This document shows, piece by piece, positions 23,191 to 36,105 of a DNA stretch of 64,000 nt. Both the position numbers and the translations under genes were made by a program. The stretch lies in assembly GCA_911728435.2 (NCBI GenBank), contig OU452204.1:15562001-15626000 (forward strand), written 5' to 3'. Each line of letters begins with the position of its first letter. Positions within the stretch are counted from its first letter, which is position 1. Under the pieces are notes generated by a model, which worked only from the letters and a program-made list of their open reading frames with translations, had not been told where the DNA came from and did no database searches. This DNA comes from Apoderus coryli. Taxonomy: Eukaryota; Arthropoda; Insecta; Coleoptera; Attelabidae.

Positions 23191-23867
23191 ACTGTATATT
23201 AAACTGTGCCTATACGTTACTGAAGCTATTTCTCTGATTGAGAATGGGTTCTGTATTAAACATGTTGCAAGAATGACGCATCGCGCAAGGTCATGAATGA
23301 TAGCGTCCTATTCTAATACCAAATAAATGCATTAAAATTGGAACCTGTTCTGCGTCTGATGTGGTTGTGAAATTTAGGCAGGACAATTATATTATGAAGG
23401 TCTATGCGCATACCAAGCGACATGCGTCATTAACACTTTCTTAGGTCTTGAATTTGAGAAAATAAAACGAAGGCGCACCACAGCAGGGTACTGTAAAATT
23501 GGTCCTATTCTCTTTATACGAGTATATGCTATATACCGGCTTAAACTTAAAGAATGTAGTAAATATCTTATAGTGATGATACTGTAGTAATTTTTTCACA
23601 ATTCTGACACCTAAAACTTTCTACGCATATACAATGTCGGCATTTGGGCGGGTGAGTTTGTGCAGAATACAGTGGCGACTCGTGACGTCTGAAAGAGCTG
23701 GGGCACAACAAGGTGGAAATAAGGCAATAAATAATAATAAAAATAAAATTTTTCAAAATAAAGAATTAAAAAGATAGGTTTTTTTTAAGTAGTACCAAAC
23801 GACTGATGGGTAGGGCAGCACCCCAGATATGACGTCGTCACAAATGCGTTTAATTTCTACTGTTACT

Positions 23868-24006
23868 AGCGTATTGCGTAGCGATGTATTGCTGTCTCTG
23901 TTTTTCGCACGCGATAGCAAAGAAAACAATAGAGGCAAGCGTATAGCGTAGCGATGCATTGATGTCTCTGTTTTTCGCACGCGATAGCAAAGAAAACAAT
24001 AGAGGC
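23868..24006. repeat. 70-bp direct tandem duplication
   Basis: Units 23868-23937 and 23938-24006 differ at only a few positions. Each contains GTCTCTGTTTTTCGCACGCG and AGAAAACAATAGAGGCA. Confidence 0.9.
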
Positions 24007-25041
24007 ACAACAATGTTATTGTGTCCAAGAGCATCGTAATATGTACTAAGAGCTACGTTCTGGTTCATTACCGTGAATAGACGCGCTGCAAGAGTGATTA
24101 TAGCATAGACAGGGCCGTCTTCGATTCAAATTCTCAAATGCAAAATTTTATAGGGAATTCTACCGAAATTACACAGGTCTGTTGGGAAGTATAAAATCTA
24201 AAATTATTTTTTTTAATGCATTTTTTAGGTAGGACACGTGCCCACGTGACCTTATGGACCAACCGCCACTGGCAAAATAACTGTCTAAACTCATGCAGAC
24301 ATTTGTTATCACTCAAAAATTTATGGCACAAAGTGTCTCCAACTAAGTCCACTAATTCATGTAAAAAATCTTACATATTTATCCAACTTGTGGTTTGTTG
24401 TAAACCAATGAGCCACTGGCATATTTTGATTTTCATCCGATACCACTTCTTTATCTGGCTGTTCCCGTTTGTGTTGATTTTTTCGTGCTTTGGAATGGCT
24501 GTTGTCAAGATCTGCTTCGTGTCGTGTCACATTGTGGTGTAAAATGTACACGACAAAGTATCACACAAAACTAAAATTTTGTAAAAATGCCTTTTTCCAA
24601 TAAAGTACTCTGAAGGCACACGTAGTTTTAGTATGATGATAGCCTTTGCACGGTTGCTCATCAGTTGGGAACCTTGAAAATGGCAGACAAGAGAGATATA
24701 GCGCTAGTGCCTGAAATGTGATAACTATGTTTGAATATTCGCGCCAAATACATTGTGTCACAAAGCCACCTGACCGTGCTAAAGTAACCCCGTTGTTCAG
24801 TATGTTTTTTTGTAATTTCCCAGTTTGTTCTGCAACCGATTTGTAGGATTATCCCATGTAGTCTTTGAGATTTTACAATGGACTCGCTCTGTATAAATAA
24901 TAATCTTTAATAACTACTGATAACCTATTTATTTTTAACAACCTAATGAACAGTTATAATGAATGTGAATAATATAATATTTTATATTTTAATTCAAGAA
25001 AATTTGTCACATTTCGTTGACTAATCAAGATTTATATAAAA

Positions 25042-28000
25042 ATGTCAGAAATAACAGATAGGTTTCCTTTAGCGAAAGCAGTGTTCTCTCAAATTGGTCC
25101 AAACATTTTAAACAATATTGATATGAAGTCAGAACCTGCCGCTTACCAACTGATCAGTATAATATGTACGATAGGTAAGTTTGTCTGACTCGTATTTTTT
25201 AAATCAAGAACCACGATGACCTGCTGCCAAAATTTGTTGTTGTTTGTAGTTACTTATCTCAGATAGAACACCCTATATATGTTTTGGTTTCGACGTAATG
25301 TGTTATACCGAAGTCTAAAGGTATTTAAGCTTTTAATGACGCCAAAAATCCATTAACATTTTACTTTATATATTCTAATAAGAGTTATAGGTTCCAACTG
25401 CCTAACTGGTGAAACTTTAAACGCAATTTTCTCGAGAACTATGGGGGCAAATATAAAAAGTGACATATCGCTGTAAAGCAGATAATTTTTTTTTGTAAAT
25501 GATGTATCATTCGACCCCTACTGTTATTCGAAAATCTGGCGGTTGTTTCCACCCCTATCACAGGGCTAAAGTGGTTTCAACCAAAAACTTATGTGTAGGA
25601 TTCCCCCAAACCCATACACCAAAATTTAGCTCAGTTGGTTAAAGCGTTGAGACGCTATCGTGGAAGAATACAGACAGACCTCTATCTGGAAATGGTCTCA
25701 AGGACCTTCAAAATGGTTATATCCGTCTACATATATATCTGTGCGGGGTTGTTTGACTGCGCCAAATTTGAATCTGTCAAGTTAAGTCCCTCAACATGAA
25801 TCTACTATACAATTGGTTGGATTTATGATTTTATTTCAAATTTTGGTGTGAAGTTTTCTTACCGAATACCACATGAGCATAAATTATTCCTAGAAATTGT
25901 CTTTCAGGGCAGGAATATTTTTAAAAAAAATCCGGAAATGATTTAAGCTCTTGTAATATTACAACTGACAATATCTTCTTGTTTTTTAATAATTATTCAA
26001 AAAATTTGCTTGACTTGTTTCTTCTCTAGAAAAACTAAATAAGCTAATCACTTTAATTCATTAAATTCCCATTAGGTCCAGCTTCAAGATCTCCAGAAAT
26101 TTTAGAACGAATGATAAAAGCTGGAATGAGGATTGCTAGGCTGAATCTGTCTCATGGATCTCACGAATACCATAGGGAGACCATTAAAAATATTCGGAGT
26201 GCATCGCACAATTTTGAAAAAAAACACGGAATTAATCCTTCAATAGCTATTGCACTGGACACTAGAGGACGAGAAATCAGGACAGGCCTTTTGCTAGGGG
26301 TAATGTAGTCAAAAAATATCAGAACAATATTTTTTTCAGAGAAAGTACGTTAACTGTGCATTATTATTCACGAATGTGGTTATAAAATAACGAGACTTTT
26401 GCTTCTAAACATTTTGTGGCTGTAGACAATATAGAATAAGCCGAGGCGTGATCCTCATGAAGAACTAAGACTTGTTCTTCTACAATACGACTAGAATTTT
26501 CTTGTACTTTTACGAAGTTGAAGAGGAACCTCAAAGTAGTATCATAGAATAAGAAAGCTACGCTAACAGCTTGTCTATTCTGTGGTAGTATGTTGATTAA
26601 TAGCTTGACCTTCTGGAGACCAGTGATTTTACTCTGCTCAAAAAACATACTTCCAATAAAGTTTAGTTTTCCTACAGGTCTCAATCACACGCGTAGTTAG
26701 CCAACGATCATATCGAATCATCCTTTGGCGAAGGGCACTTGAACGCAAATCATATTTAAAGGCGCGTCGTCCATCTTGAAAACGCTGACATTTGAAGCAT
26801 TTATTTACCTTATAGCCTACGTTTTTGTTACAAATAGGGCGACTCTGCAGAAGTAGAGTTGGTCGCAGGAAATCTAATCATCCTCACAACAGAAAGGCAA
26901 TATATGGATAGTGGTAGCAGTGATCGAATATATGTGAATTACGAAAATATTGTAAAAGTTGTAGAGCCCGGAGTTCAAATTTTAATCGACGATGGCTTAA
27001 TCTTGCTAAAATGCTTAGAAATTAATGGACAAAATATAATCTGTAGAATTGAGAATGGTGGTATGCTTGGCAGCAGAAAAGGTAATAAGGATGCTAAAAA
27101 AACGTTAGGTACTTTATTTAAAGTAGAACTATTAATTTTGTGGCATTTATGATATAATTACTTACTTCGTTTTGCTTAAATTAATTTGAATCTGAAATAA
27201 ATATGTGCATGATACTAGCAGAACGATATACAATAACCTCCTGCTGCTAGCTTCTGGTTCATTAATCTATGTACAAAGCAACTCGAAGTTAGTTTCGCTT
27301 AGGTCTATTTAAGTTTTAATTTGCGCTGTTAATATACCTAATATACACTGTGTTCAAGATAAGAATGGGATAGTATTGGAATCTTCAAAACGGTCTGAGT
27401 TACAATTAAATTAGAGAAAAGTTGTACAATTAAAACACCTTTTAAATAGTGCTTTCAAAATTAAACGAACTTTAGCCGTTTTCGAGAATTCTTGAAAAAT
27501 TATTTTTTTTTCTTTAACACCCCTCTACATGATTGTAAATAAGACGTTTTGTTTAGTATTCTTATACATCGTTTTTGCACCACAAAGATACTTTGCACAT
27601 TAGTATCTCTACCCCAAAAAATAATACCATATTTCATACGAGTTAATGTTGCTTTATTCAGATACTGACCTACAACTCGTAAAGTATAGCAGACAGAATT
27701 CAATTTATTTACTAATGAATTAATATGGCTTGTCCAATCTAAAAATACATTGATTATTTATTATTATAATTTAGTTTGTGTTCCAAGTTCTACTTCACTA
27801 TTTAAGTCAAGTGCAACTCCCTTCGGTTTTGAAATTTTATTTTGTTTAGTTCTAAATAAAATAGCATTAGTTTTTCCAGAGTTAATAATTAATTAAATAA
27901 GGTTTTTTAAATATAGTTGAAATGTTTGTGCTTTTTGAAGTTATTAAAAAAAAACGCTTTTCTCAGATGAATATTTGACGCAAAATAAGTGCCAAACTAT

Positions 28001-31000
28001 GACGATTTTCCTTGAATAATTTTATATAACAGCTAATACCACTGAAAACTTATTTAAACCATGATGTGTGATATATGAAAATGGCTTTAAATTTAACAAT
28101 AAAAATCCAAAGCCGTATTTAAAAAACAAAGTTGATGATGGTATTTAAAAAACGAAACCTTGAATTGTATTGCAAATTTGTAAACGCTGTTCTATTCTCC
28201 TCAAAAAGTAACAAAGAGAAAGTGCATTTAATTTTTTTATATCGGTGAAAATAATGTCAAAAATAAATAAAAACCAAAAACCCACAAAATTGTTTATTCA
28301 AAATTTCTCGAAAACGTCTAAAGTTATTTTACTGCTGAAAGCACTATTTAAAAAGTGTTTAAATTGTACAACCTTTTCCAAGATTCCGATGCTATCCTAT
28401 TCTTATCTAGGACACAGTGTGAATTTGTATGCATAGAGCTATAAACTTTTAATGAAATTTCTGAGATAATCTTAGAGAATTTAATTACTCAAATCAATAT
28501 CTTCTAATAGTTAGATAAACTGACGTACGCGCCATCTATTAATGGCGCACATACCTATATTATGTGAAATCGGAGAGAGACTGTAAGCTAACAAAAAAAC
28601 TTTACAGAGGATCACATAGATGCCGCCTTAAGCAATACCACAATAGACTCCGAAAAAATATCTGAATAATTTACATTTGTGACAAATTCTAATTCTGTCA
28701 CCTTACCAAGGTTTCTATTGGTATAAGACAGCTTCAATAGGTATAAATCGAATAGTGTTTAATAAAACAACTTTGCAGCTTTATACTTATTATTATTTGA
28801 TTTGTATCTCTGACTGATTGGTACGTTTGCAGAGCTTTTCTTGGATCAATCTAGCTATAGAAGTTACTAAAACTAATAACATCATTGTAGCCGTGCAGGA
28901 AACGCGCTTTACGTTAATACTCCAAGAACCAATATAATATTGTGGCAAAGTCCTATTTAGTTTATACTACTTAACTGACAATGTTTAGGGTCAGATATTT
29001 ATAACAATTCAATTGCTACTATCATTGACTCAGTTTTGTTTTAATTCATTTTTCGACATTAGCTTATTGTTATGAATCAATTAATTTCTAATCATATCCC
29101 GTAATTGGATTTATTGTTAATATGTTGGAACTATACTATACTAACTATTTGGGTGGGAAATATTGAGTCCATCAGGGTTGACGTCAAGCACGGTGTGCCG
29201 CAGGGGTCGGTACTGGGTCCCCTGTTTTTCATAATATATATAAACGATATATGTTCTTACATGAACGACAAATGTCGCTGTGTATTGTTTGCTGATGACA
29301 CGTCCTTTTTAAGTACATCGGGTGTGTTTGAGAATCTCAACATTTTGTCTAAGGATGTCCTGGAAGTAGCCGAAATCTGGTTCTCAACAAATAATTTACA
29401 ATTAAATTGCAACAAAACTAAACAAATTTGTTTTTCCAGTCCAATTTGCTAGTAATGACTCTTGCAAAATACTTGGAATTGTTGTTGATGGCGGTTTGAT
29501 TTGGGCCGAACACGTGAGTCAGCTGAGTAGTAAGCTGTCTGGTATTTTATTTGTAATTAGGCAACTCAGAATGGCGCTTTCCTATTTGAGGTTCTTAAGT
29601 CTGTCTATTATGGCTTGTTTCATTCGCGTATTGTATACGGGGTTATTCTTTGGGGCAACTCACCCAACGCGTTACAGGTTTTTAGGCTACAGAAAAAAGC
29701 TATTAGACTCTTGGCTGGTGCGGGGCCTATTGTTCACTGTCGTCCATTCTTTCTTGGGTACAGGATAATGCCTTTGCCTTGTGTTTATGTGCATCACCAG
29801 CTCATGGAAATTCATGAGCATAAGGATAAGTTCCCTAGGCACGGACAGGTTCATGACCACAATACTCGTTCAGTTGGGCTGACCATTGCGCCACGTTTTA
29901 GACTTAACAAAAGTCAAAATAACTCGCTAAATATAAAACTATACAACAAGCTTCCTGCTAGCTTCAAAATTTTAAACCAGAATACATTTAAAAGAAAAAT
30001 AAAGGAACTGCTCTTACGTAACTGTTTTTATTCAGTTGATGAATACATGTCACACTCATTTTGAAAATGATGGTCTATACGCCTTGTTGGATTTGAGAGA
30101 AAATATTTTGAAATTTGTTTGTAAAATGTAATCGTGATTGTTGTTTATACATACATATATGTTATACAAAGATTTTACAAGTTGAATTGTAAATTTTCTA
30201 TTTGGACGTGCTGTAAATTGTAATTATCAAATTTTTGATTTTTTGGCTCGGTCTACTTGGAGACTAAAGCTTTTGTAATTATAAATTATAATAAAATCAA
30301 TTGAATTTATTTTTAAATTAGAAGCAATTTGGTGGCACAGCGGACATAATTATTCAATTTTAAAGTAGTAGTCCATGTTGAAGTGGAGTAGAATCATATA
30401 AGTACCTACCTATTTATGAAATAATAATAATTAAAAAGCTTGCATTTTTAAATGGGCGAAGTCTAGACAAAGGCCAATCATAGTCAGCCCATTCACAAAG
30501 TAAACAAAACAAAACAAAAAAAGAAAAGGAGAAAATAAACAAAATGGAATAATATTAAGTAAACTACAAATAATTCAACATGATAGAAATATCCCAAAAT
30601 AAAAATAAAATAATAATGCAATAATAAATCTCATTGACATGAAAGTATATGTCCCTTTAACCAGTTCTTAAACTTATAGGGTGTTACATTCAGTAAATCT
30701 AAATATTGTTGAGAGTAGTTGAACATAGTTACAGAATTATAAGTGAAACTTCTTAAAATGTAGTTATTAAAATTACTATATTTTATTTAAATTATCAAAA
30801 TCCGTATAATCAGATTAAATACCAGCAGGAGACCATTTTATCCTTCTGCCAGTATTACCCACATTTTAGGGTATTAACAATGCTGCGGACCTATGGCCTT
30901 TAAGCTTCTTTGACACCAAAGTATAATAAAATTTGCACAAGGAATTGATATCGAGGATTAGTAAAACTCCTGACACTCAAATTCCTTTTGTAAGAGTATA

Positions 31001-34000
31001 CATATTTTTAATTCTGACAATTTAATTGGCACAAAATTGAAAATACATACTTTAAATTGCGATAGAAAATTGTTCATTAAGTTGAAGCTTTACATGGAAT
31101 TTCTAATTCAATTTTAAGGTGTAAACTTGCCCGGAGTCACCGTTGATTTGCCAACAATTTCTGAAATTGACATAGCAGACATGCAGTTTGGCATAGAAGA
31201 AGGAATTGATTTTATTTTCTCATCATTCACTGCCAACTCGGCAACAGTGACACAAATGCGCGAAATACTGGGAGAAAAAGGAAAAAACATCATGATCGTA
31301 TCAAAGATCGAAAACCAGGAAGGTAATAAAATCACCACGCTATATATCCATCTATATATTCTGTGTGCTATGGGATTCTATTTTCTATATAAGTATACTT
31401 GGCTAAGGGAAAAACGGTTTAACCAAAGTTTCGGGAAGTTGCAGTTTTTTGTTTTAGTTTTCGCTCTTGGGATGGACTTATTTTTTTGCTGTTTTTAATG
31501 AATATTGAATTTTGTTCCATCTATTTTGATAACAGTCATATTGTTACCTCATAAATAAATGCAACCAGGCTGTGAAGAAAAACTGAAATAAGTATATCAC
31601 GTTGCCCAACTCACTATATGATTTACGAATTGCTTGTTACATAAAGTAACAAGACTTTTAGTTATGTTCTTCAGTCGTAGTAATTAATGTATTATTACAG
31701 TTCACCTTGTAGTCCCAAGGCCCCCAATATGCTCCGGTGCCCGTGCTACCTTATGAATCAGTTACTGGAGATAGAGTACTCACTATTTTTGCCCATATGA
31801 TGATGGACGCGAAGCTGCTCTTGCCATTGAAGTTCCTGACATCACTTTCGTTTAATATCAAGCCGTGTCAGGATGGAGTCGTCAAGGATTTTAGGGCTAT
31901 TTTATCGTCACTAAAGCCACATTTTTAGGTGGATATCATTATATAGAAGACGGTAAAATCCCATGTACAGAACAGAAACCAGTAAATTCAGACTGGGTTT
32001 TTGAATGGGTAATCCTGTAATGGTCTAATTATCTTTTAACCACATAAATATTTGCTATTAGGGAATTGTGAGAATTTGTTTTGTTCTTAGAAAATTGAAG
32101 TGGAATTCTTCCAGATCAAATCATGGATATCGAGGTGAGAAGTATCAGAACTTTTTCCTAACGGTGATGTTATACAAGGCTCCCATCTCCAACCTTTACT
32201 GTTTGATATATTTATTAGTGAATTTGGATTCTTTACTGGTGGCTCATGTGGATGACTCAAACATTTTGCAGCATGTTTGACAAATGAAAATGTCTTCCCA
32301 CATATTATCAATAATGGGATTTGCAAATTAATAACTGTGAATTTAGTCGACTATCTGTTTGGCTATTAATTAAATATTTTCATTGGATTTTTATTATTTT
32401 AGTTAGCAATTTTATATGTTTATTTTGTTCTATATATTAGGTATAAACAATTTGGATGAAATTATAGAAGTATCTGATGGTATAATGGTAGAACGAGGTG
32501 ATTTGGGTAGCGAAATACCTATTGAAAAAGTTTTTCTCGCACAGAAAGCCATAATTGCCAGCTGTAACCGTGCAGGAAAACCAGTAATTTGCGCTACGCA
32601 GATGCTGGAGTCAATGGTTAGTGAGATTCACGATAGAAAATATTTAACCCTACACATTAAGGAGATAATTCCAAAGAAGTAAGGAAAGATATTAGGGTTT
32701 TGTGTTAAAGAGCTTTACGAGTTTCTAACTTAGAAAATGTTGACTTTCTGCAACGGCAAAAACATTTTGGGTGTTCCATTTGCTTCGGGCAAATCTGGCA
32801 AAGTTGAATTTGTGAAAATATTTTTTAAATATACAGGGTAAAGTTTTTGTAGCAGGATTTTAACAAATTATAGAATACAATTTTTTCAGATGGAAATCTT
32901 ACACAAAAAATATTCGTGCAAGCTTTGTTTCTGATATACAGGGCGTAAAAGTAAAACCGAAAAAATCCTGAAACTTTTACACTTTGTATATCAGAAACAT
33001 ATACAGGGTGTAAAAGTTTCAGGATTTTTTCGGTTTTTGTAAGTTTTCTTCAACAGTTTTAGGAATAATTGATTTTAATTTAGTACATTTGTTGCACGTC
33101 AAAAACGCAATACCTGAGGTTGTTGAGGATTTTTAAAATTCTACATGGTGGTACATTTTTGGGGTTTTCACAGAATTTGAGTCTCTCGAAAACAGAGGCG
33201 GCTCTCTGCTTTCTATTAATTAATAATTTAGAATATCTGTCTAATTTGCAAACTACAATCATAATTGTAATAAATATTAAAGTGTAAATTTATTTAGATA
33301 TTTCCGAGGCTCTTTCGCATCAATTTAACTGACTATATTATTGGATTTAATGTAACTGAAATATTAAAAAACGTAATTTACTAAATACAATTAAAAAAAA
33401 AACATGATATTAGCCAGTGGAGTAGTTCTTTTGACACGTTCTGCAAATGCATATATAGCAATTTAGCTGGACGCACTTTTTCAATTTTGATATTTTTATA
33501 CTAAAATCCCCTCCCTCCCTTAGATAGATACTAACTTGCCTTCTTTAATTAAAGATGACAAAACCTCGACCTGCAAGAGCGGACATAGCAGATATAGCAA
33601 ATGCAGTACTTGATGGAGCTGATTGCGTAATGCTCTCGGGCGAAACAGCTAAAGGCGTATATCCAGTAGAATGTGTGGCAACAATGTCTAACATATGTAG
33701 GGAAGCTGAGGCGGCAATATTGAAAACGCCTTTAACTTTGGAGTTGTCATTACCGGTAAGTCTATTTTAGATTCACAGTTAAAGCTTGTTGAATGCGTAT
33801 AAGAAACTGACACAGCAGTGGACTTTCCTGCGGTTTCTTCTTCAAACTTCAAAGACCTCAGGGAGTGGGGGGGTCCAATAGATCTTTACATTATAGTGCA
33901 TAAGAGAATAGAGAGTTTCGCAACATTATCTATTCTCTTATCAGATCAGACCAGAATATACCAGTACTATTAAGTAAATAGCATTTTTGATACTACCTAA

Positions 34001-35744
34001 AATTATAGAGTTTTCAAATATTGCGAATTGTAGATGACTTCAATCAGAGCGCCTCAATCAATAGCCTTATCAGCTGTATGCGCATCAATAAGCATATCTG
34101 CGTCTGCTATAATCGTTTTGACAAGCAATGGAAGATCTGCACATTTGGTTTGCCGATATCGCCCTCGATGTCCTGTTGTAGCTGTAGTGCAAAATGAGCG
34201 AGCAGCAAAACAATCAAGTCTGTTTCGAGCTTTAATACCGGTTTATTATAAAGGTAGGTTAGGAATGGTTCAAAATATTTTCATAAATCATTTGTAAATA
34301 TGAACGGGCTTTTAAGCCACGAGGTAAAACTGTTTTACTCTTAGTCACTAGATTGAAGCATAATATGGAAAGTGTCTTCAAATATGTGGCTCTGTGAACT
34401 GATTTATTCAGTAGTTTGGATTCGCTTCACCATTATCTCACCTATTAGGAATGGAGGTCACCATAAGTTTAATTCATAATCGAAGATTGGAATTTTTAAC
34501 CCTATAGAATACAGCACAGTCGTAATCTTTTACACTTAAAAAAGCACCTTGCACAAAGTTACGATGGGGAAACAAAGATTGAGGTGCTAGGTAACCTCTC
34601 TGGATATTCCTACTAATATATTCCTTGAATCGCAAATTTGAATTAAAAATAATGCCCAGATTTCTTGCGGACTTCTTGCTTTTCAGCTAATGCCCATTCA
34701 TAATAATCCGATTTATAGAATCCACCATCTCCTTATCCTTGCCAAACACAAGTAGACAGCACTTCTCGGAATTCATCTCCAAATGGTGTTTAGAGGCCGT
34801 ACGGATGAAGTTGTTCAGATCAGCATTTATGCTCGACTGCGCCTTATTGAATCCAGAAGGTACAAATGAGTGATAAAGCTGCGTATCGGCCGCGTAATAA
34901 TGAGGCTGAGATGCAGTGATACCATAGGAAGTAATGTATGTGTATATAGCATACAGTATTGGCCTCAGAACAGAGCCCGGAGGAACACCGCAGGAAATGA
35001 TACCTCTGGAAGATTCTCCTTCAGATATTAATACATATTGTTCCCGGCACACAGACAGCTCTACAGATGTGGAGAAACTTATGAAGTTTAAAATTACACA
35101 AAGAATCTGACGCGTTACTTCAGATCCAGGTCTTCGACAAGATATGCAGACTCAGTTTTAAACACATCGATTAGCAAAAAAAAACTGGTTTCTGCAGCTG
35201 AAGTGAGAAACGGCGAATGACCACAAATCATTGAAGTTTTTGTAAATATGTTTCGAAAAGTAAAACATTTTTACACATTTTTATAGTTGAAGTAAACGCA
35301 TTTCTGTATTCTAGGGTTAAAAAAATTGACACGCTTGTGATTTCCACCCAACCCAAAACACCTACTCAAGGCATAATAAGTAGAACAGGAACCTTTACAA
35401 CCAACCCCACGTTAACAAGCAATGCGGGACAGCCTGTATAACCGTATCAAACAAACCCTCGATCTCATACATCTAATATCAAGAATGGATTTCAATTATA
35501 GACCTCGTCCATAACACTTTTTGTGTTTGTTTCGTTAGAACCGAACATGAGCGATTGGCTAAAGGATGTGGAAGCTAAAGTGAGTTTCGGGATAACCGTC
35601 GGTAAAAAACAGGGATTCATCAAAGCTGGCGATGTAATCGTCGTTGTTACGGCATGGCGAGAAGGCTGCACAAACACCATGAGAGTTATACAAGTAGACA
35701 CACGAACGGAAAATGAGGGAAATTGTTTGGCACCGAATTCCTGA
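25042..35744 (+). CDS. Pyk: Pyruvate kinase, divergent isoform
   Basis: Pyruvate kinase converts phosphoenolpyruvate and ADP to pyruvate and ATP, the last step of cytosolic glycolysis. Exons are 25042-25174, 26076-26299, 26838-27081, 31119-31322, 32441-32616, 33555-33755, 34034-34253 and 35539-35744. All junctions are GT-AG and in phase, giving 535 residues, the usual size. Visible are ICTIGPASRS (41-50), RLNLSHG (66-72), the B domain from 120, the catalytic Lys263 in VSKIEN, Asp289 in RGDLG, Thr321 in [18 protein letters not shown], the C-domain [12 protein letters not shown], and NTMRV near the end. Oddities are a shift of the usual ALDTKGPEIRTG to [12 protein letters not shown] (104-115), and a short C-terminal loop ([11 protein letters not shown]) where the common WRPGSGFTNT stretch binds the activator fructose 1,6-bisphosphate. 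It could be one of the tissue-restricted paralogues insects carry rather than the main enzyme. AATAAA lies 75 bases past the stop. Confidence 0.95.
25260..25750. mobile_element. Non-coding repeat debris, RTE-3'-UTR-like
   Basis: The intron segment holds CACCCTATATATG, ATTTTCTCGAGAACTATGGG and a tail of the CCAAAATTTAGCTCAGTTGG ... ACAGACAGACC kind, typical of insect RTE LINE 3' regions. It is in pyruvate kinase intron 1. The boundaries are approximate. Confidence 0.35.
26350..26700 (-). mobile_element. Decayed mariner/Tc1 transposase fragment
   Basis: The minus-strand frame includes [19 protein letters not shown], which matches the second-Asp region (LHHDNAPAHT) of IS630/Tc1/mariner transposases. 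The 106-codon frame ends before the third Asp. It lies inside pyruvate kinase intron 2, opposite to the gene. Confidence 0.5.
27345..28420. mobile_element. 1.08-kb element with ~150-bp imperfect TIRs
   Basis: The left end ACACTGTGTTCAAGATAAG matches the reverse complement of the right end over about 150 bp. Shared blocks include AAGATTCCxAT, AAATAGTGCTTTCA and GTTTTCGAGAA. A LINE scrap lies between (27500-27890). No own transposase was recognised, so it is either a non-autonomous element or a foldback. It is in pyruvate kinase intron 3. Confidence 0.7.
27500..27890 (-). mobile_element. LINE RT C-terminal fragment
   Basis: The minus-strand frame 27703-27500 reads [19 protein letters not shown] then [12 protein letters not shown], the common YGIxxWG ... 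LQKRxIRI block of LINE reverse transcriptases. Upstream decayed pieces extend to about 27890. Confidence 0.65.
28980..30300 (+). mobile_element. LINE (CR1/Jockey-like) RT and 3' end
   Basis: Plus-strand frames encode [20 protein letters not shown] and [11 protein letters not shown] (29183-29452). A shift leads to [16 protein letters not shown] (29475-29520). A further frame runs 29615-30064 with [23 protein letters not shown] and [10 protein letters not shown], and ends [19 protein letters not shown]. The FADD catalytic box is intact, but three frames are needed. It ends around 30300 in AATAAAATC. It lies in pyruvate kinase intron 3, sense to the gene. Confidence 0.85.
30430..31100. other. 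Intron stretch without a recognised feature
   Basis: AT-rich sequence starting with an AATAATAATTAAAAAGC run that may be another LINE tail. No protein match is visible. Confidence 0.3.
32130..32300 (+). mobile_element. LINE RT scrap
   Basis: Plus-strand frames give [20 protein letters not shown], a decayed GVPQGSxLGPLLFxIFIND motif. It lies in pyruvate kinase intron 4. Confidence 0.5.
32936..33037. repeat. Hairpin repeat with ATACAGGG ends
   Basis: Arms 32951-32982 and 33008-33037 are inverted copies containing CCTGAAACTTTTACAC. Each outer side carries ATATACAGGG. It resembles a small MITE or a tandem-inverted MITE end in pyruvate kinase intron 5. Confidence 0.65.
34490..35110 (-). mobile_element. 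LINE RT fragment
   Basis: The minus-strand frame 35052-34687 includes [20 protein letters not shown] and [14 protein letters not shown]. The last is the catalytic box with FADD changed to YAAD, losing the first Asp. It is followed by [16 protein letters not shown] and a continuing frame to about 34490. It lies in pyruvate kinase intron 7, opposite to the gene. Confidence 0.7.
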
Positions 35745-35818
35745 TAGTCCGATCAATAATTAGAGCAGGAAATTTGTTATACGTTACAAATTGTTACTAC
35801 TGATTTTGATTTATTATG

Positions 35819-35824
35819 AATAAA
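35819..35824 (+). promoter_or_regulatory. Poly(A) signal of the pyruvate kinase gene
   Basis: AATAAA lies 75 bases downstream of the stop codon and is followed by a GTTTGGTTGCTTGTTTTT run, as expected for a GU-rich downstream element. Confidence 0.65.
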
Positions 35825-35922
35825 GTTTGGTTGCTTGTTTTTATAATTTTTAAAGTATAAAATATTACCAAATAAATTAATTAATTAAACTATAGTGCTG
35901 CAAATAATATTGTTAATTAATA

Positions 35923-36105
35923 CAGGGTGTCCCAGTGGGAAACAAATCGATATGTATATAGAAAACTAAACATAGGAGAATTTTGAAAATTTGCCAGTTT
36001 AACTATGTCAACGGGGGCAGATGAAGTAAAGTAGTTAAAAGTTATTGACACTGGCGGTTATACCGGAAGTAGGTGTCAACTGGCATATTTCAAATAGAAC
36101 ACCCG
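35923..36105. mobile_element. Small CAGGGTGT-type MITE
   Basis: It begins TA-CAGGGTGTCCC and ends GAACACCCG-TA about 180 bp later. No coding content. Terminal similarity is short, so confidence is moderate. Confidence 0.45.

Larger units (their letters stand above)
22268..25041. other. Head-to-head intergenic region between AGXT2 and the pyruvate kinase gene
   Basis: This 2.8-kb region should hold both promoters. No TATA or initiator could be assigned with confidence. It contains a dispersed repeat (23081-23190) and a 70-bp tandem duplication (23868-24006). Open frames at 24134-24551 occur on both strands and show no recognised domain. Confidence 0.5.

Noticed and set aside
24134..24551. Overlapping open frames on both strands upstream of pyruvate kinase
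   Set aside because: No recognisable family and no splice signals. Overlap on both strands suggests chance or decayed transposon sequence.
25625..25650. tRNA A box (TTAGCTCAGTTGGTTAAAG)
   Set aside because: It sits in a CCAAAATTT... repeat tail and has no B box at the right distance.
31727..31930. Possible extra pyruvate kinase exon
   Set aside because: Exons 4 and 5 already join in phase across conserved sequence (KIENQEG / INNLDEI), leaving no room for an added exon.
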